Source: an uncultured Caulobacterales bacterium (lineage in GTDB: Bacteria > Pseudomonadota > Alphaproteobacteria > Caulobacterales > Maricaulaceae). Taken from it: a stretch of 64,000 nt of DNA. Positions within the stretch are counted from its first letter, which is position 1, and the number at the start of each line of letters is the position of its first letter. A model generated the notes under the pieces. That model made no database searches. It had not been told where the DNA came from and saw only the letters and a program-made list of their open reading frames with translations. Made by a program: the position numbers and the translations under genes. Below, piece after piece: positions 46,018-54,972 of the stretch. Where the stretch lies: NCBI GenBank assembly GCA_938009235.1, contig CALLIK010000007.1, positions 558,001 through 622,000 of the forward strand, written 5' to 3'.

Positions 46018-48072
46018 TTATAGAGTCTGGAGAATGTAATTGTCGAATTGAAGAATGTGTGCCTCTCCTCGAGCAACCCCAGCTTTCACTTTTGGCAGCT
46101 CTTCGGATGTAGTCACAATGATTTGTCTGTTTGTGGGAGTATTCGACGCGGCCCAACCAAGGAAGCTCATAAGGTCAATATCTTTCATTTCTTGTTGGCC
46201 AGGCTCGTCAAATATAGAAAAGCCAATATTGTTAACATCATGACTCTCGGATAGTTCCAATAATCCTAAATAGTAAGCCCACTTTAATCGAATGCCGTCG
46301 CTTGCAGACGCCTCGAAGCCAATGTCTTTCTCTACTGCCTCGCCTTTTTTATTGGTTGTAAAAACTTGGGGACGAAAATTATCATCTGACAGATTTATCT
46401 CGTCAGGTTTGAATGAGCTAAAAGAAAACAATTTCAGTAAGTTTTGTATATTTCTTTGGTATTTAGATATTTTAAGCTTGTCTGAAGGAGAAAGTTGACC
46501 ACTGCCCAACTTTTTCATTCGGCTAGTTTCAATTGCCCATTTTTTCGAAATTGTTTGAAGTTCATCGACCCTAGAATCCAAACCCTCCTGAAGAACATGC
46601 CAGCGTTCAAGTTTTGACTGCTTCTGCACGATATTCTGAATAGTAGAACGATGTTTACTGGTTTCGGACCTAGTTAAATCATTCTTGATGTTACGTATTT
46701 GACTCCGTTGAACCCTGATGTCCTCGTTTAGAGACCTATATTTTATTCGAGTATCATTTAGCGTTTTCTCTGTAATTTCTTTTATAGATTTATACAAATC
46801 AAGTTGAGATCGTACAAAGGCAATGTTTTCATCAATTGCCATACCCTTCTTTGTAGTCTCCGGAAGTAACTCCCGTGAAACCCCTTGGTGACAAGTTGGG
46901 CATGAGCTGTCGCTTGCAGACGAACCAAGGGCGGAGCCAAGAGATTGTAATTTCTTAGCATCTAAGTTTCTTTTTAGATCAAGCTCAAGAAGTGATATTT
47001 GTTGAATGACCGAGTTGTGCTCAGTAGTATTAAGATGAAATTCATTTCTCAGGAAATTTATTTTAACCGATGTAGTGTCAAGCTTCTCCTGCGTTTCTAT
47101 TAGTTGATCTTGGAGTAATTTTGCAGCCTCACCTACGTTGACCAATTCCACTCTATCCAAAATGTTGATATCATTTTTCACAAGTTCTTTTGCCGTTTCG
47201 AAGGGTTGCCAATCGTCTTCATGATAAAGAAAAGTGTTTAATTCAACGCTTTTAGAAAACTCTGTATTCGGTTTAATAGGAAGGCCTTCAAACCTCATTA
47301 AACTTCCCGCTTCTGAAATTAAGAGTTTTCGGTGCAAACTCCATTCGGCCTCTAGAGATTTAATGCGTTTTTTTATCTCCGACCTGTCTCTTCTAACTTT
47401 TCCTGCGTCTAAGTTGAGTATAAACTCCATAACTCTCCTCGACATGTCTTGAATGCCGATAAATGTAGGAAAGGGTCCTTGGATTGTTGACCAACCGCTT
47501 TTTTGTTCAACAAAAAACATCGGGAATAAGGTCTCTAGGTAAAGAGGGCACTCCGATCCATCATATTTGGGTACAGCGGGAAGTTCCCATCCGATGAAGT
47601 CAGCGAGGAATGTATGGAACCCTTTCTCTCGTGTAGCTGAGCCAGCGTCTGATAGGAAGAAGTCTCTTTGTTCAAATGCCTTTGACCCATCAGTTAACTT
47701 TCCACCGTACCACACTTGGACCAACTTTTTTTCTTTGCCCCCAGCAATGTCCCTCCGAATTGTAACAACTGAGCCAGAGGAGTTTTCGATCTCTAGCATC
47801 GCATAGGATTGCAAGACGTACTCATAATCCTCAACTCCCCCGTGCTTCTTGTGAGCTATTCTTTCTTTCATCGCTAACGGCAAAGGAACATCAAGTTTTG
47901 GACCCAGAGATCGTTCCATTCCCAAACAGTAAACTATTGACTGAACGCAAGTTGATTTACCTGAACTATTGTCTGCTTGTATTATATTTAGGCCATTCTT
48001 TAGGTTTAAATCAGCTCCAAACGTGTTAGTTGAAGTTAACGAACGTAGGCGGATGGCGCGAATAGTAATCAT
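46018..48072 (-). CDS. SMC/Rad50-like ABC ATPase of a putative three-component conflict system
   Basis: 684 residues. The N-terminal half-ATPase begins MITIRAIRLRSLTSTN and has Walker A NSSGKST at 35-41. Long coiled-coil stretches follow (about 220-385 and 405-530) around a central CPTCHQG near residue 392, a hook-like position although only one CxxC is present. The C-terminal half holds the signature region (SASDGIRLKWAYYLGLLEL) and Walker B FSIFDEPGQQE near 624, then VTTSEELPK as the switch histidine-less region. The length is typical of ABC-3C-type ATPases. The start overlaps the middle gene's stop as ATGA. It probably senses or clamps DNA and controls the nuclease-like partner. Confidence 0.85.
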   Translation of the reverse strand: MITIRAIRLRSLTSTNTFGADLNLKNGLNIIQADNSSGKSTCVQSIVYCLGMERSLGPKLDVPLPLAMKERIAHKKHGGVEDYEYVLQSYAMLEIENSSGSVVTIRRDIAGGKEKKLVQVWYGGKLTDGSKAFEQRDFFLSDAGSATREKGFHTFLADFIGWELPAVPKYDGSECPLYLETLFPMFFVEQKSGWSTIQGPFPTFIGIQDMSRRVMEFILNLDAGKVRRDRSEIKKRIKSLEAEWSLHRKLLISEAGSLMRFEGLPIKPNTEFSKSVELNTFLYHEDDWQPFETAKELVKNDINILDRVELVNVGEAAKLLQDQLIETQEKLDTTSVKINFLRNEFHLNTTEHNSVIQQISLLELDLKRNLDAKKLQSLGSALGSSASDSSCPTCHQGVSRELLPETTKKGMAIDENIAFVRSQLDLYKSIKEITEKTLNDTRIKYRSLNEDIRVQRSQIRNIKNDLTRSETSKHRSTIQNIVQKQSKLERWHVLQEGLDSRVDELQTISKKWAIETSRMKKLGSGQLSPSDKLKISKYQRNIQNLLKLFSFSSFKPDEINLSDDNFRPQVFTTNKKGEAVEKDIGFEASASDGIRLKWAYYLGLLELSESHDVNNIGFSIFDEPGQQEMKDIDLMSFLGWAASNTPTNRQIIVTTSEELPKVKAGVARGEAHILQFDNYILQTL

Positions 48073-48545
48073 AATAATTTGTGCCCTGCGGTCACTACTT
48101 GTTTGACAAATGTTTCTGTTACAGCAGATGAGACATTATCTAGAAAATGCTTTTCGGTAATTAAAACATCAGTTGCTTCAAGAATTTTCTCTGCCGCAGA
48201 AACTCCTTTTTCAGTTAACTGCAAGGTTGCCCGATTTGAACTTACAAGCCATTTTGCAAGGTCTTCCCCAACTAAAAAGTCTAAGTTTCTACTAAAAGCG
48301 GGCTCAACTCGCATGCGCCAATCGCTAAACGGAATGCTTTTGCTTATTAATTCAAATAGTTTCGCGCGGGAATGGGTGGAACGGATTGCGTCATTTAGCA
48401 AATGTAGTTTTGCCAAAGAGCATTTATTGCCTCTAGATCGATAAAGTATAAGTATTGTGGTGCTAAGTCTCCAAGCGATACGCATATCACCAGAAACAGG
48501 TTTTGGACGAGCCACAAAAGAAAATCGTTGATTTGTCATAGTCAT
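48069..48545 (-). CDS. Small middle component of the ABC module
   Basis: 158 residues, mostly helical with a winged-helix-like look: RIAWRLSTTILILYRSRGNKCSLAKLHLLNDAIRS, then LVGEDLAKWLVSSNRATLQLTEKGVSAAEKI, whose LTEKG resembles a wing/HTH end. Proteins like this occur as the middle component between effector and ATPase in ABC three-component systems. That assignment is from context and general form, not from a motif. It is coupled to the ATPase by a four-base overlap and follows the effector gene by 12 bases. Confidence 0.72.
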   Translation of the reverse strand: MTMTNQRFSFVARPKPVSGDMRIAWRLSTTILILYRSRGNKCSLAKLHLLNDAIRSTHSRAKLFELISKSIPFSDWRMRVEPAFSRNLDFLVGEDLAKWLVSSNRATLQLTEKGVSAAEKILEATDVLITEKHFLDNVSSAVTETFVKQVVTAGHKLL

Positions 48546-48557
48546 TCTACGAACCCC

Positions 48558-49469
48558 TTAGACAAAATCTAATGGGCAACGTATGAGCCAATCACTCAAA
48601 GTTCCTTGAGAAATTGCCTGTATTGTGGGGTTACCTAAGCTTGGGAGATGAGTTTTCAGTTGCTGTTCTACGCGAACTAAGCTTTTTTGAAGCTGATCTT
48701 GAGGTGCACCAGTTAAGCCGACCATTCCCAAAAGATCCTCTTCTGAGTTTATACTATTCTCTGAAATTTCCCATAAATCAGGAAAGCTATCCCTCAACTG
48801 CGCTAGAGTTGTTTGCCTTTTTAGCCAAGCTTTTACATGGAGAAGTTTTCGACGATTAATCTGATCGGCTCCCTCATCAGGAAACGCCTTTTTAAGTTTA
48901 GTTTGTAGTCGATCGTCTATGAGATTTCCCTTTAAGGAAATTTCTTCATCTGTCGGGGGGGCGATTTTTAACGGTATCCCAATGGATTCAAGTTTTAATT
49001 TTTCTAGTTCAGAGCTAAAGTCATCTTGACTGTGTATTAGTCCATGAAAAGTAGGTGCTACAAAGTCTAAATCTAGTATATTTAATTTGTCCACTTGTGT
49101 CTGTATGAACCTTACTACGTCTTTATTATCGACAAACGGGCATAGAAGTATCCATCTATCTATCTTTACGGTACCTAATAATTTTGAAATTGTGTCTTTG
49201 TATTTAATTAGCTTCTTTAAATCTGAAGTGACCTTCCTCTTCTGTGCTTTTGAGGACTTTGCGACATCAACAGCTTCTCTCGGAGCAAAACTCTGATAGA
49301 GGCAGCCGCCCATTGTGTAGTACTCTACCCCGCAATCACCATTTACGGAATCAGGAATAGACTGGACGTTGGTTGGCCCATGGCGGAGCTGAACAAGCTT
49401 TTTAGCAAACTTTTCCCATTCTTTACCGTCCCACCCCCGTTGATGCATTTTATCCTCGTGCTCAAACAT
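48558..49469 (-). CDS. Putative effector of the ABC module, nuclease-like N-terminal domain
   Basis: 303 residues. The N-terminus GWDGKEWEKFAKKLVQLRHG... then GDCGVEYYTMGGCLYQSFAP resembles the core of Mrr/PD-(D/E)xK restriction-type domains, which commonly read GDxGID...YQxK. Here the position after Q is S/F, so a normal catalytic lysine is not obvious. The C-terminal 120 residues (LQTKLKKAFPDEGADQINRRKLLHVKAWLKRQ and a leucine-rich tail) may contact the middle component. First gene of the three-gene module, downstream of the integrase on the same strand. Confidence 0.7.
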   Translation of the reverse strand: MFEHEDKMHQRGWDGKEWEKFAKKLVQLRHGPTNVQSIPDSVNGDCGVEYYTMGGCLYQSFAPREAVDVAKSSKAQKRKVTSDLKKLIKYKDTISKLLGTVKIDRWILLCPFVDNKDVVRFIQTQVDKLNILDLDFVAPTFHGLIHSQDDFSSELEKLKLESIGIPLKIAPPTDEEISLKGNLIDDRLQTKLKKAFPDEGADQINRRKLLHVKAWLKRQTTLAQLRDSFPDLWEISENSINSEEDLLGMVGLTGAPQDQLQKSLVRVEQQLKTHLPSLGNPTIQAISQGTLSDWLIRCPLDFV

Positions 49470-49541
49470 AATACCTGTTTGAGTTGCGCTTTTGAGCCGC
49501 AGTTGTCAATGAAACTCCGACGCGGAAACAATATGGAATTG

Positions 49542-50756
49542 TCATTCCAACAATAAAGATACAGCGTCTGCCTTGTGACGTGCCGATAAGTGGGCGTAGC
49601 GGATCGTCATCGTATGACTTGAATGCCCAAGTAGCTCTCTTACCGTGTTTAGTGGTGCTCCCTTAATTACCAGTTTTGAAGCAAAATGGTGTCGGATATC
49701 ATGCCAACGAAAGTCATGTATCTCTGCGTCAAGCAGCAAACGTTTCCAAGCGGTTTTGACATCTTTGAATGGGCCACCTGTGTAGCTTAGGAACACATAG
49801 GAACCCTCTTTTCGTATTTGTTTTTTCCAGCTTGATAATACTGAGTAGGCTTCATTGTTAAGGGGTATGTGACGAGTTTTTCGACTTTTGGCATTTGTGC
49901 CTTCTATAGTAAGTTGCCTGCGTTCAAAATCAATATTATGCCACTTCAACGAAAATAGTTCACCGCGCCTAATCCCTGTGTTCATGGCCACCAATACCAT
50001 GGGTTTTAAGTGATCTACGAAGACGTTGGTATCGAGGTCCCTCAATAGGGTTTTACTTCGAGCATTACGCCACTGGTTTCCATTTCGTCTTTGGTTTCGA
50101 AGGTGGTTTTCACGTTTATCAAGAGCAGAGCGAAGCCGAATCTCTTCTGGACCTGATAGAAAACGGATCTTCAGGTTAGAATTAGTTTTCATTGGTTTCA
50201 TCTTCCTGAGTGGATGTTCAGGGATGAAGTCCCATTCCTCTGCTTTTGTGAGCGAGGCACGCAGCGTTGCATAGCTCCTATTCGCTGTGTGAGGTGATAG
50301 GCCAGATACAACTTTTGCAATTCGCCATTTCTCAACAGTCTGCGGGGTAATATCTTCCATTCGCATTTTCAAAAACGGGGCGCAATCAACCAACAAACAA
50401 CGCTTCGTTGCTGCAGATGCGTTATGGTTAGCCTCTACCCATTCGAAGTAATGTTCTTCAAGAAATTTTCGATATGTCGTGATCTCTTTGTCTTTTTTCA
50501 CATCGAGGATAGGCTCGCCACCTTGGTAGTATCTTGCAAGGATTTGTTGGGCCAAAATTCTCGCAAGTTTAACAGAATACGCGCTCTCAGGTCCGATTTT
50601 GATCCGTCCACCACGCCGATACTCGCAATAATACGTCATTTTGCCAGTTGGTTGGACCCTGATTAGAAAGCCTACAAGTTTTCTGTCCCGTATCTCATAA
50701 GGTTTAAGTTTAGGCTTTGCTCTGTCGATTACAGCCTGTGTGATTGTCACTTTCAT
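49542..50756 (-). CDS. int: Tyrosine recombinase (phage-type integrase)
   Basis: 404 residues with the P4-like layout: an N-terminal DUF4102-like arm-binding part (KPYEIRDRKLVGFLIRVQPTGKMTYYCEYRRGG), a core-binding SAM-like domain, and a catalytic domain with Arg in NTGIRRGELF, HDIRHHFAS, LGHSSHTMTIRYAHL giving the R-H-x-x-R-H-Y set. It lies 160 bases from attR, transcribed inward, as usual for tRNA islands. Its paired TAAGTGCAA sites lie just upstream of its start, which could also let it repress itself. Confidence 0.95.
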   Translation of the reverse strand: MKVTITQAVIDRAKPKLKPYEIRDRKLVGFLIRVQPTGKMTYYCEYRRGGRIKIGPESAYSVKLARILAQQILARYYQGGEPILDVKKDKEITTYRKFLEEHYFEWVEANHNASAATKRCLLVDCAPFLKMRMEDITPQTVEKWRIAKVVSGLSPHTANRSYATLRASLTKAEEWDFIPEHPLRKMKPMKTNSNLKIRFLSGPEEIRLRSALDKRENHLRNQRRNGNQWRNARSKTLLRDLDTNVFVDHLKPMVLVAMNTGIRRGELFSLKWHNIDFERRQLTIEGTNAKSRKTRHIPLNNEAYSVLSSWKKQIRKEGSYVFLSYTGGPFKDVKTAWKRLLLDAEIHDFRWHDIRHHFASKLVIKGAPLNTVRELLGHSSHTMTIRYAHLSARHKADAVSLLLE

Positions 50757-50770
50757 GGCTACATTACTTT

Positions 50771-50793
50771 CTTAAGTGCAATGTAAGTGCAAA
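50771..50793 (+). promoter_or_regulatory. Right-end paired TAAGTGCAA repeats, probable integrase arm site
   Basis: TAAGTGCAA occurs twice eleven bases apart between the integrase start and attR, in the same orientation as the matching pair at 43383-43405. The 23-base strings differ at one position. Confidence 0.6.
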
Positions 50794-50918
50794 TTGGTGG
50801 AATTTATGCCGAGGGCGTGAGAATGGCTAAAAAGTACAAGTCCCAGAAACAGTAACGTATTCAGGAACGTAGACCTGAATTTCGACTGTGACTGTAACTG
50901 GCTGTTTGGCTTAGCCTC

Positions 50919-50966
50919 ACATTGACATTGTAGGGGTCACTGGTTCAATCCCAGTATCGCCCACCA
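50919..50966 (+). repeat. attR: right attachment repeat (tRNA-Val 3' half)
   Basis: The 48-base perfect copy of 43247-43294. It lacks the acceptor 5' strand and D arm, so it is not a working tRNA. Confidence 0.95.
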
Positions 50967-51147
50967 GATCTTTTAATGGATCTAATGGTGCGTTTAAGAA
51001 CTATGAAAGCATAAATGATGGATTGTGTGGGCCATCCTTTCAATAGTTGTATATCTATGTGAGACAGTGATCGAAATTACAGGCAATGTGGGTTTATAAT
51101 TGCTGATTAGAGACTGTCTTTGATAGTACATCGAGTTTGGGATAACG

Positions 51148-52050
51148 ATGAAGCGACCTAAGTCGGCACATAAGAATGCCATTAAGAAATTACTGGCACC
51201 TGAATCTTTATTGGATTTATTAGAGGCCGCAAAAAAATGCCCTTTAACTCCTGAAGGTAATTTAGAGTTCGCAGCATACCAGAACAGCGTGTTTGAGCGT
51301 ATATTCCCTGGGTTCACCTATCAGTTTTGTTCGACGTGCCAAATTAACCTTTCAGGTGAGGGGGCGCTTTCCAATCTGACGAGTGTAGACTGGAACCTAC
51401 CCGAAGCTTGTATGCAGAGTTATCTTGAGAACGCTCATTTAGATGACCTGTCACCCATCGTATATGCAAACCCTGGTCGAGCGTTAAATTACACCTATGT
51501 ATGTCCACAAGAACTGATTGATAAGCATCCATTATTTATCGCTCATAGCCACAAGTTTGACATTCATCATGTGATCTCAGTTGGGTTTTTACATCCTGGA
51601 CATCTGAACACATTTCTTTCCTTCGATTATATGGGGAATAAGGCGAATAAGAATTGGGTTTCATTCAATCATATGAAGGTTGAACTCGCCTCATTTCCTT
51701 TCGCTTTAGCGTGGTTTTATAGATCCGGTGTCTTTGATGAGCCTACCTTGCGTAAAATATTCCTTCTATTGGAAGGATTGACTGAGAGTCGATTGTCAAA
51801 CCTTCGCAAATACATAAATGCCCCCATGCAAAGTTATGAGGATCAGGCGGCCGCACTCGGTATTAGAGCCAGTACGTTGAAAGAAGATCTCGCACTGATT
51901 CGTAATGGGACAATGTATAAGTTGGGGCTTAAAACAGCTCCAAACCGAAACACGCCAACACGTTTATTGGACCAACATTTTGGATTTTTGCAAATGTTAG
52001 GTGATCATACGACGGATTTAGTTGGTATCACGATACCTGAAAATTCTTAA
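51148..52050 (+). CDS. LuxR-type sensor-like protein with divergent C-terminal helix-turn-helix
   Basis: 300 residues. The N-terminal region has the autoinducer-binding-domain look: a W..PEACMQSYLENAHLDDLSPIVY block that places the conserved Trp and Asp-Pro-like pair, then SVGFLHPGHLNTFLSFDY. The C-terminus MQSYEDQAAALGIRASTLKEDLALIRNGTMYKLGL resembles a LuxR HTH (IA..LGIS..TVKxHL..I..KLG) but departs at many positions. So it may be a LuxR solo that no longer binds a usual site. It is convergent with the SET-domain gene (nine bases between stops) and may control the peptide locus. The homology call is moderate. Confidence 0.55.
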   Translation: MKRPKSAHKNAIKKLLAPESLLDLLEAAKKCPLTPEGNLEFAAYQNSVFERIFPGFTYQFCSTCQINLSGEGALSNLTSVDWNLPEACMQSYLENAHLDDLSPIVYANPGRALNYTYVCPQELIDKHPLFIAHSHKFDIHHVISVGFLHPGHLNTFLSFDYMGNKANKNWVSFNHMKVELASFPFALAWFYRSGVFDEPTLRKIFLLLEGLTESRLSNLRKYINAPMQSYEDQAAALGIRASTLKEDLALIRNGTMYKLGLKTAPNRNTPTRLLDQHFGFLQMLGDHTTDLVGITIPENS

Positions 52051-52059
52051 CCATAACAT

Positions 52060-53736
52060 TTATGGTGGTTCGAACAGCCATTCAGACACCATATTTTTTG
52101 ATTGATATTCAGCCTTCATAGTTGACGGCAAACTATCATAGTTTTGAACGATTTTTGTGCAGTGACGACTCCCGCAAAGGCAGTTTTGTAAAACCCATGT
52201 AGAGTTCTCTGTGCATCTGTAATCCCAAGTCAACTGCTCGCCCACTTCAATATCCCGGGTTGTAAAAATTTCAGTTAAGTTTCGAATGCCGCAATTCGGT
52301 TCACAGGAATGGCATAAGCAGTGGGCTAAGCCACGGTATCCGAACACATAGGATTGCGGCCCAACTTGAACAGCGTGATCGCGCATTTCATATGGTAATG
52401 CTAAAGCGTGTTCAGCTTCATATTTTTCACCTTCGAAGACTGCAATGCATTCGCCGGCTTGAATTCTTTCTGTCGCGAAAACGGCTAGCCCCATGGCTCC
52501 GTTTTCTCTGACAGAAATTTTTGTATTGTCCGTACTTGAGGATACGAAATGCTGATCGGCTAATTGCCTCTCTGCCCTTGATGTGTGCCGTAGGGTATAA
52601 GTCCAATGTGACTTGTCCGCTAGAAATGGGAAAAGAGCTGCTGACGTTTTTTGACAGAAAACGAGAGGATGCGAGTTTTTGAGACACCCAAAGACAAGCC
52701 TGTCTGTAAACGCTGTATTCAATATATGTGCAGTGCCTTCGGCTGGTATTTCGCACAGGAGAGGCAAACTAGCATGTATGGGACTGATACAAAGCGCCAT
52801 AGATTTCATCATCTTGTAAAATATGTCTCCGCCGCGCGCACTGGGTGAAATGATTTGTGCGGAAATCGTCATAACTGGCGTTTGTGGTTCTAGCCCGAAG
52901 TGAAATTTCATTTTCTTGAAAAAATGGTCGGGTTGATCTAGTAAATCTGGGCAATCTAATTCACTAAATATAAGTGGGTTATACCACTCTTCACTGTAAA
53001 ACAGACGTTCCAATTTCGCCATGCGTGAATGTAAAAGACCAACGATAGCGAATGTTGTCGTATCTCGTACTAACGTCACATAACCAGGGTCCTGTAATCT
53101 GTCATACATCAAGTTTCGACATGTCGTTTTGTCTGTCCATTGATGAAAACCAGGGGGTAGCTCAATGTCGTCAACAGACATTGTTTGGAGCTTAATTTGC
53201 GCATCAGTAAGGGCGAATGAGATTAGGCGTTCTTGTTCTAGAAGTCTTTCCGCATCGTTTGGATTATCTAGGCATCGAGACCATTCAATAAACTTTAAGC
53301 TCGCAGGTAGAGGTCGAAGTGGATCATCCTCATGGAAAGCAAAGTGGTAGTAAGGTGCTGCGCAAAATCCAGATCGAAAATAGTCGGCTATTTCATTAGA
53401 AACTTCTCTAGAGAGTGATTTTGAGGTGAAGGTTTTTATTTCAAATAGTTCAACCGAAAGGTTTGATTTAGCTATCACATCAACAAAGCCTCCAGTTTCA
53501 AAATCAATACCGATTACCACTGAACCTGCTTTATAAGCAGACGTCAGATTGGATATTATGTCTTTGGTGTAAGTCATACCGGGCATGATTTCTGGAATCC
53601 CTGGAGGGTATAAGCGAATTGTTGATGTCGCTACACGGCCTACAGCTGCGTTGATTTTAATACGTTCTGTGGGGGCAACATAAGCCTCCCAAACGTTTAA
53701 AACTTCTGATTGGTTCGAAGACGCTAAGATGGGCAT
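52060..53736 (-). CDS. Fusion: Orn/Lys/Arg decarboxylase C-terminal domain, acyltransferase-like segment and SET methyltransferase
   Basis: 558 residues. Residues about 25-60 read RVATSTIRLYPPGIPEIMPGMTYTKDII, the hallmark YPPGIPxxMPG of the C-terminal domain of Orn/Lys/Arg decarboxylases. Residues about 205-370 look like a GNAT acyltransferase (LVRDTTTFAIVGLLHS, ISAQIISPSARGGDIFYKMM). Residues about 405-540 are a SET domain: GLAVFATERIQAGECIAVFEG, YRGLAHCLCHSCEPNCGIRNL, IEVGEQLTWDYRC, and post-SET CLCGSRHC for zinc. The start abuts the upstream gene's stop with no gap (TAAATG). The decarboxylase catalytic half is that upstream gene, so the enzyme is split, with its C-terminal part fused to a transferase and a lysine methyltransferase. 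I know no such fusion. Confidence 0.75.
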   Translation of the reverse strand: MPILASSNQSEVLNVWEAYVAPTERIKINAAVGRVATSTIRLYPPGIPEIMPGMTYTKDIISNLTSAYKAGSVVIGIDFETGGFVDVIAKSNLSVELFEIKTFTSKSLSREVSNEIADYFRSGFCAAPYYHFAFHEDDPLRPLPASLKFIEWSRCLDNPNDAERLLEQERLISFALTDAQIKLQTMSVDDIELPPGFHQWTDKTTCRNLMYDRLQDPGYVTLVRDTTTFAIVGLLHSRMAKLERLFYSEEWYNPLIFSELDCPDLLDQPDHFFKKMKFHFGLEPQTPVMTISAQIISPSARGGDIFYKMMKSMALCISPIHASLPLLCEIPAEGTAHILNTAFTDRLVFGCLKNSHPLVFCQKTSAALFPFLADKSHWTYTLRHTSRAERQLADQHFVSSSTDNTKISVRENGAMGLAVFATERIQAGECIAVFEGEKYEAEHALALPYEMRDHAVQVGPQSYVFGYRGLAHCLCHSCEPNCGIRNLTEIFTTRDIEVGEQLTWDYRCTENSTWVLQNCLCGSRHCTKIVQNYDSLPSTMKAEYQSKNMVSEWLFEPP

Positions 53737-54972
53737 TTAAGATACCTTTCTACTATCAAGTGTCATCTGGAGGGAGTCACGTAAGGAGGATATGGTTTGA
53801 TTGATCTGAGGCTTGTGAGTTGGAGATGCGCAGAGGAGAAGTAATGTTGTCACCGTGGCTTTTTCGACATCAAGGTCAAAATGTTGAGACAAATACTGAG
53901 CCCAAACCCGGGCATCTACAGACTTTAAATTAGACGTACTTATCAAAATATGAGCAGGGTCCAAACTTTCCGCACCAACATGTTCCGGCCGTACAGCATA
54001 AATATCAGGATGAATTTCTGGAATTCGTTCAGATAGGTTTTGCGCCGCTTCGTCGGCTTGCGAGAACGCTAAATTCCATTCGCCGTTCAAGGTTTTATTG
54101 AGCCGATGCTCTGAAATCATTATGTCAACAAATGAAATACTTGAAGATCGAAATCCGAGGTCAAGGGCTTCGTCCCAGATGCCAGCTATATGTTTATTGT
54201 TTGTGATCATGCAGCCTAAACTAGAGGGAAGTAACCCGCGTTTATGAGGGCTGGTGAGCCAAGCATCACAAAGTGGCAGTAAGGACTGACCATTGTTTGT
54301 CTCAGCCCTAAATGTTGTCGCGTCCCAAGCTCCATCAATGAAAAGTAATATGCCTTGTGATTTCGCATATTTATAAATTTTCATTTCTTCAGATTTAGAT
54401 CGAAATCCATCATAGGAAGGTAAGACTAGAAAAATTGCGGCAACGTTCTGGGCGCCATGTTTCTCTACTAGAGATATTATAGCCGAACATTCAATTGGAT
54501 GTGTGGTGCCATGGTTAGGATTAGGTACCCTTGGAATACGAACAGCCTGCCATCTACCGAAAACTAATCCACCAATTGTACTTTGATGACAGTTTTGATC
54601 GAATAAGATGAGTTTTCTAGTTGTTTGCAACTTCGGCAGAACGGCGGTCAAAAGTATCAATATTGCCCCAGATGACCCTCCGAAAGAGAGGCAGGCATAT
54701 GATGATTTGTATAGTTTTGCGAGCTTATGATTTACGGCCTGTGCCGGACCTTGTCCAAGTGCGGTAGGTAAATTAAAATGCCTGTTTGAAATTGAATGCT
54801 CGGCGTAATCCCATAACTTTGAATAGAGCTCTGAGAAATGATGTGCATAAGCTTCAATGTGTTTGGGCCGAAAGACACCGACCCATAGTAGTTTAAAAGT
54901 ACGTTGAAAAAGAATCAAAGTGAATAGTGCAGCTTGTTTCCTTTGTATTTTGTCTACCCCTTTCAGCTTCAT
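53737..54972 (-). CDS. PLP-dependent Orn/Lys/Arg-decarboxylase-like catalytic protein
   Basis: 411 residues of fold-type I PLP enzyme. The sequence shows FGGSSGAILILLTAV (phosphate-binding start), LFDQNCHQSTIGGL (a stacking His region), FIDGAWDATTF (the Asp that contacts the pyridine nitrogen, about 211) and the Schiff-base lysine in SPHKRGLLPSSLG at about residue 244. This is the large domain of an Orn/Lys/Arg decarboxylase lacking the wing and C-terminal domains; the latter is found in the next gene. I chose the ATG at 54972, which overlaps the stop of the 40-codon peptide as ATGA; an earlier TTG at 55008 would extend into it. Substrate may be an amino acid or a peptide residue. Confidence 0.82.
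   Translation of the reverse strand: MKLKGVDKIQRKQAALFTLILFQRTFKLLWVGVFRPKHIEAYAHHFSELYSKLWDYAEHSISNRHFNLPTALGQGPAQAVNHKLAKLYKSSYACLSFGGSSGAILILLTAVLPKLQTTRKLILFDQNCHQSTIGGLVFGRWQAVRIPRVPNPNHGTTHPIECSAIISLVEKHGAQNVAAIFLVLPSYDGFRSKSEEMKIYKYAKSQGILLFIDGAWDATTFRAETNNGQSLLPLCDAWLTSPHKRGLLPSSLGCMITNNKHIAGIWDEALDLGFRSSSISFVDIMISEHRLNKTLNGEWNLAFSQADEAAQNLSERIPEIHPDIYAVRPEHVGAESLDPAHILISTSNLKSVDARVWAQYLSQHFDLDVEKATVTTLLLLCASPTHKPQINQTISSLRDSLQMTLDSRKVS

Larger units (their letters stand above)
43247..50966. mobile_element. Integrative genomic island in tRNA-Val
   Basis: A 7.7-kb segment bounded by 48-base direct repeats, with a tyrosine integrase at its right end, lower G+C by eye than the core, a broken IS1595-type transposase and defence-like cargo. 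Paired TAAGTGCNA repeats lie inside both ends at 43383-43405 and 50771-50793, as expected for integrase arm sites. No structural phage or conjugation genes are seen, so it is a small integrative or satellite-like element. Confidence 0.92.

Noticed and set aside
50919-50966. Second tRNA-Val gene
   Set aside because: The copy lacks the acceptor 5' strand and D arm; it is the att repeat.
52060-53736. LuxI-type acyl-homoserine lactone synthase in the middle of the fusion protein
   Set aside because: The Arg/Trp/Glu-Asp pattern of LuxI is missing; a general GNAT-like form fits better.
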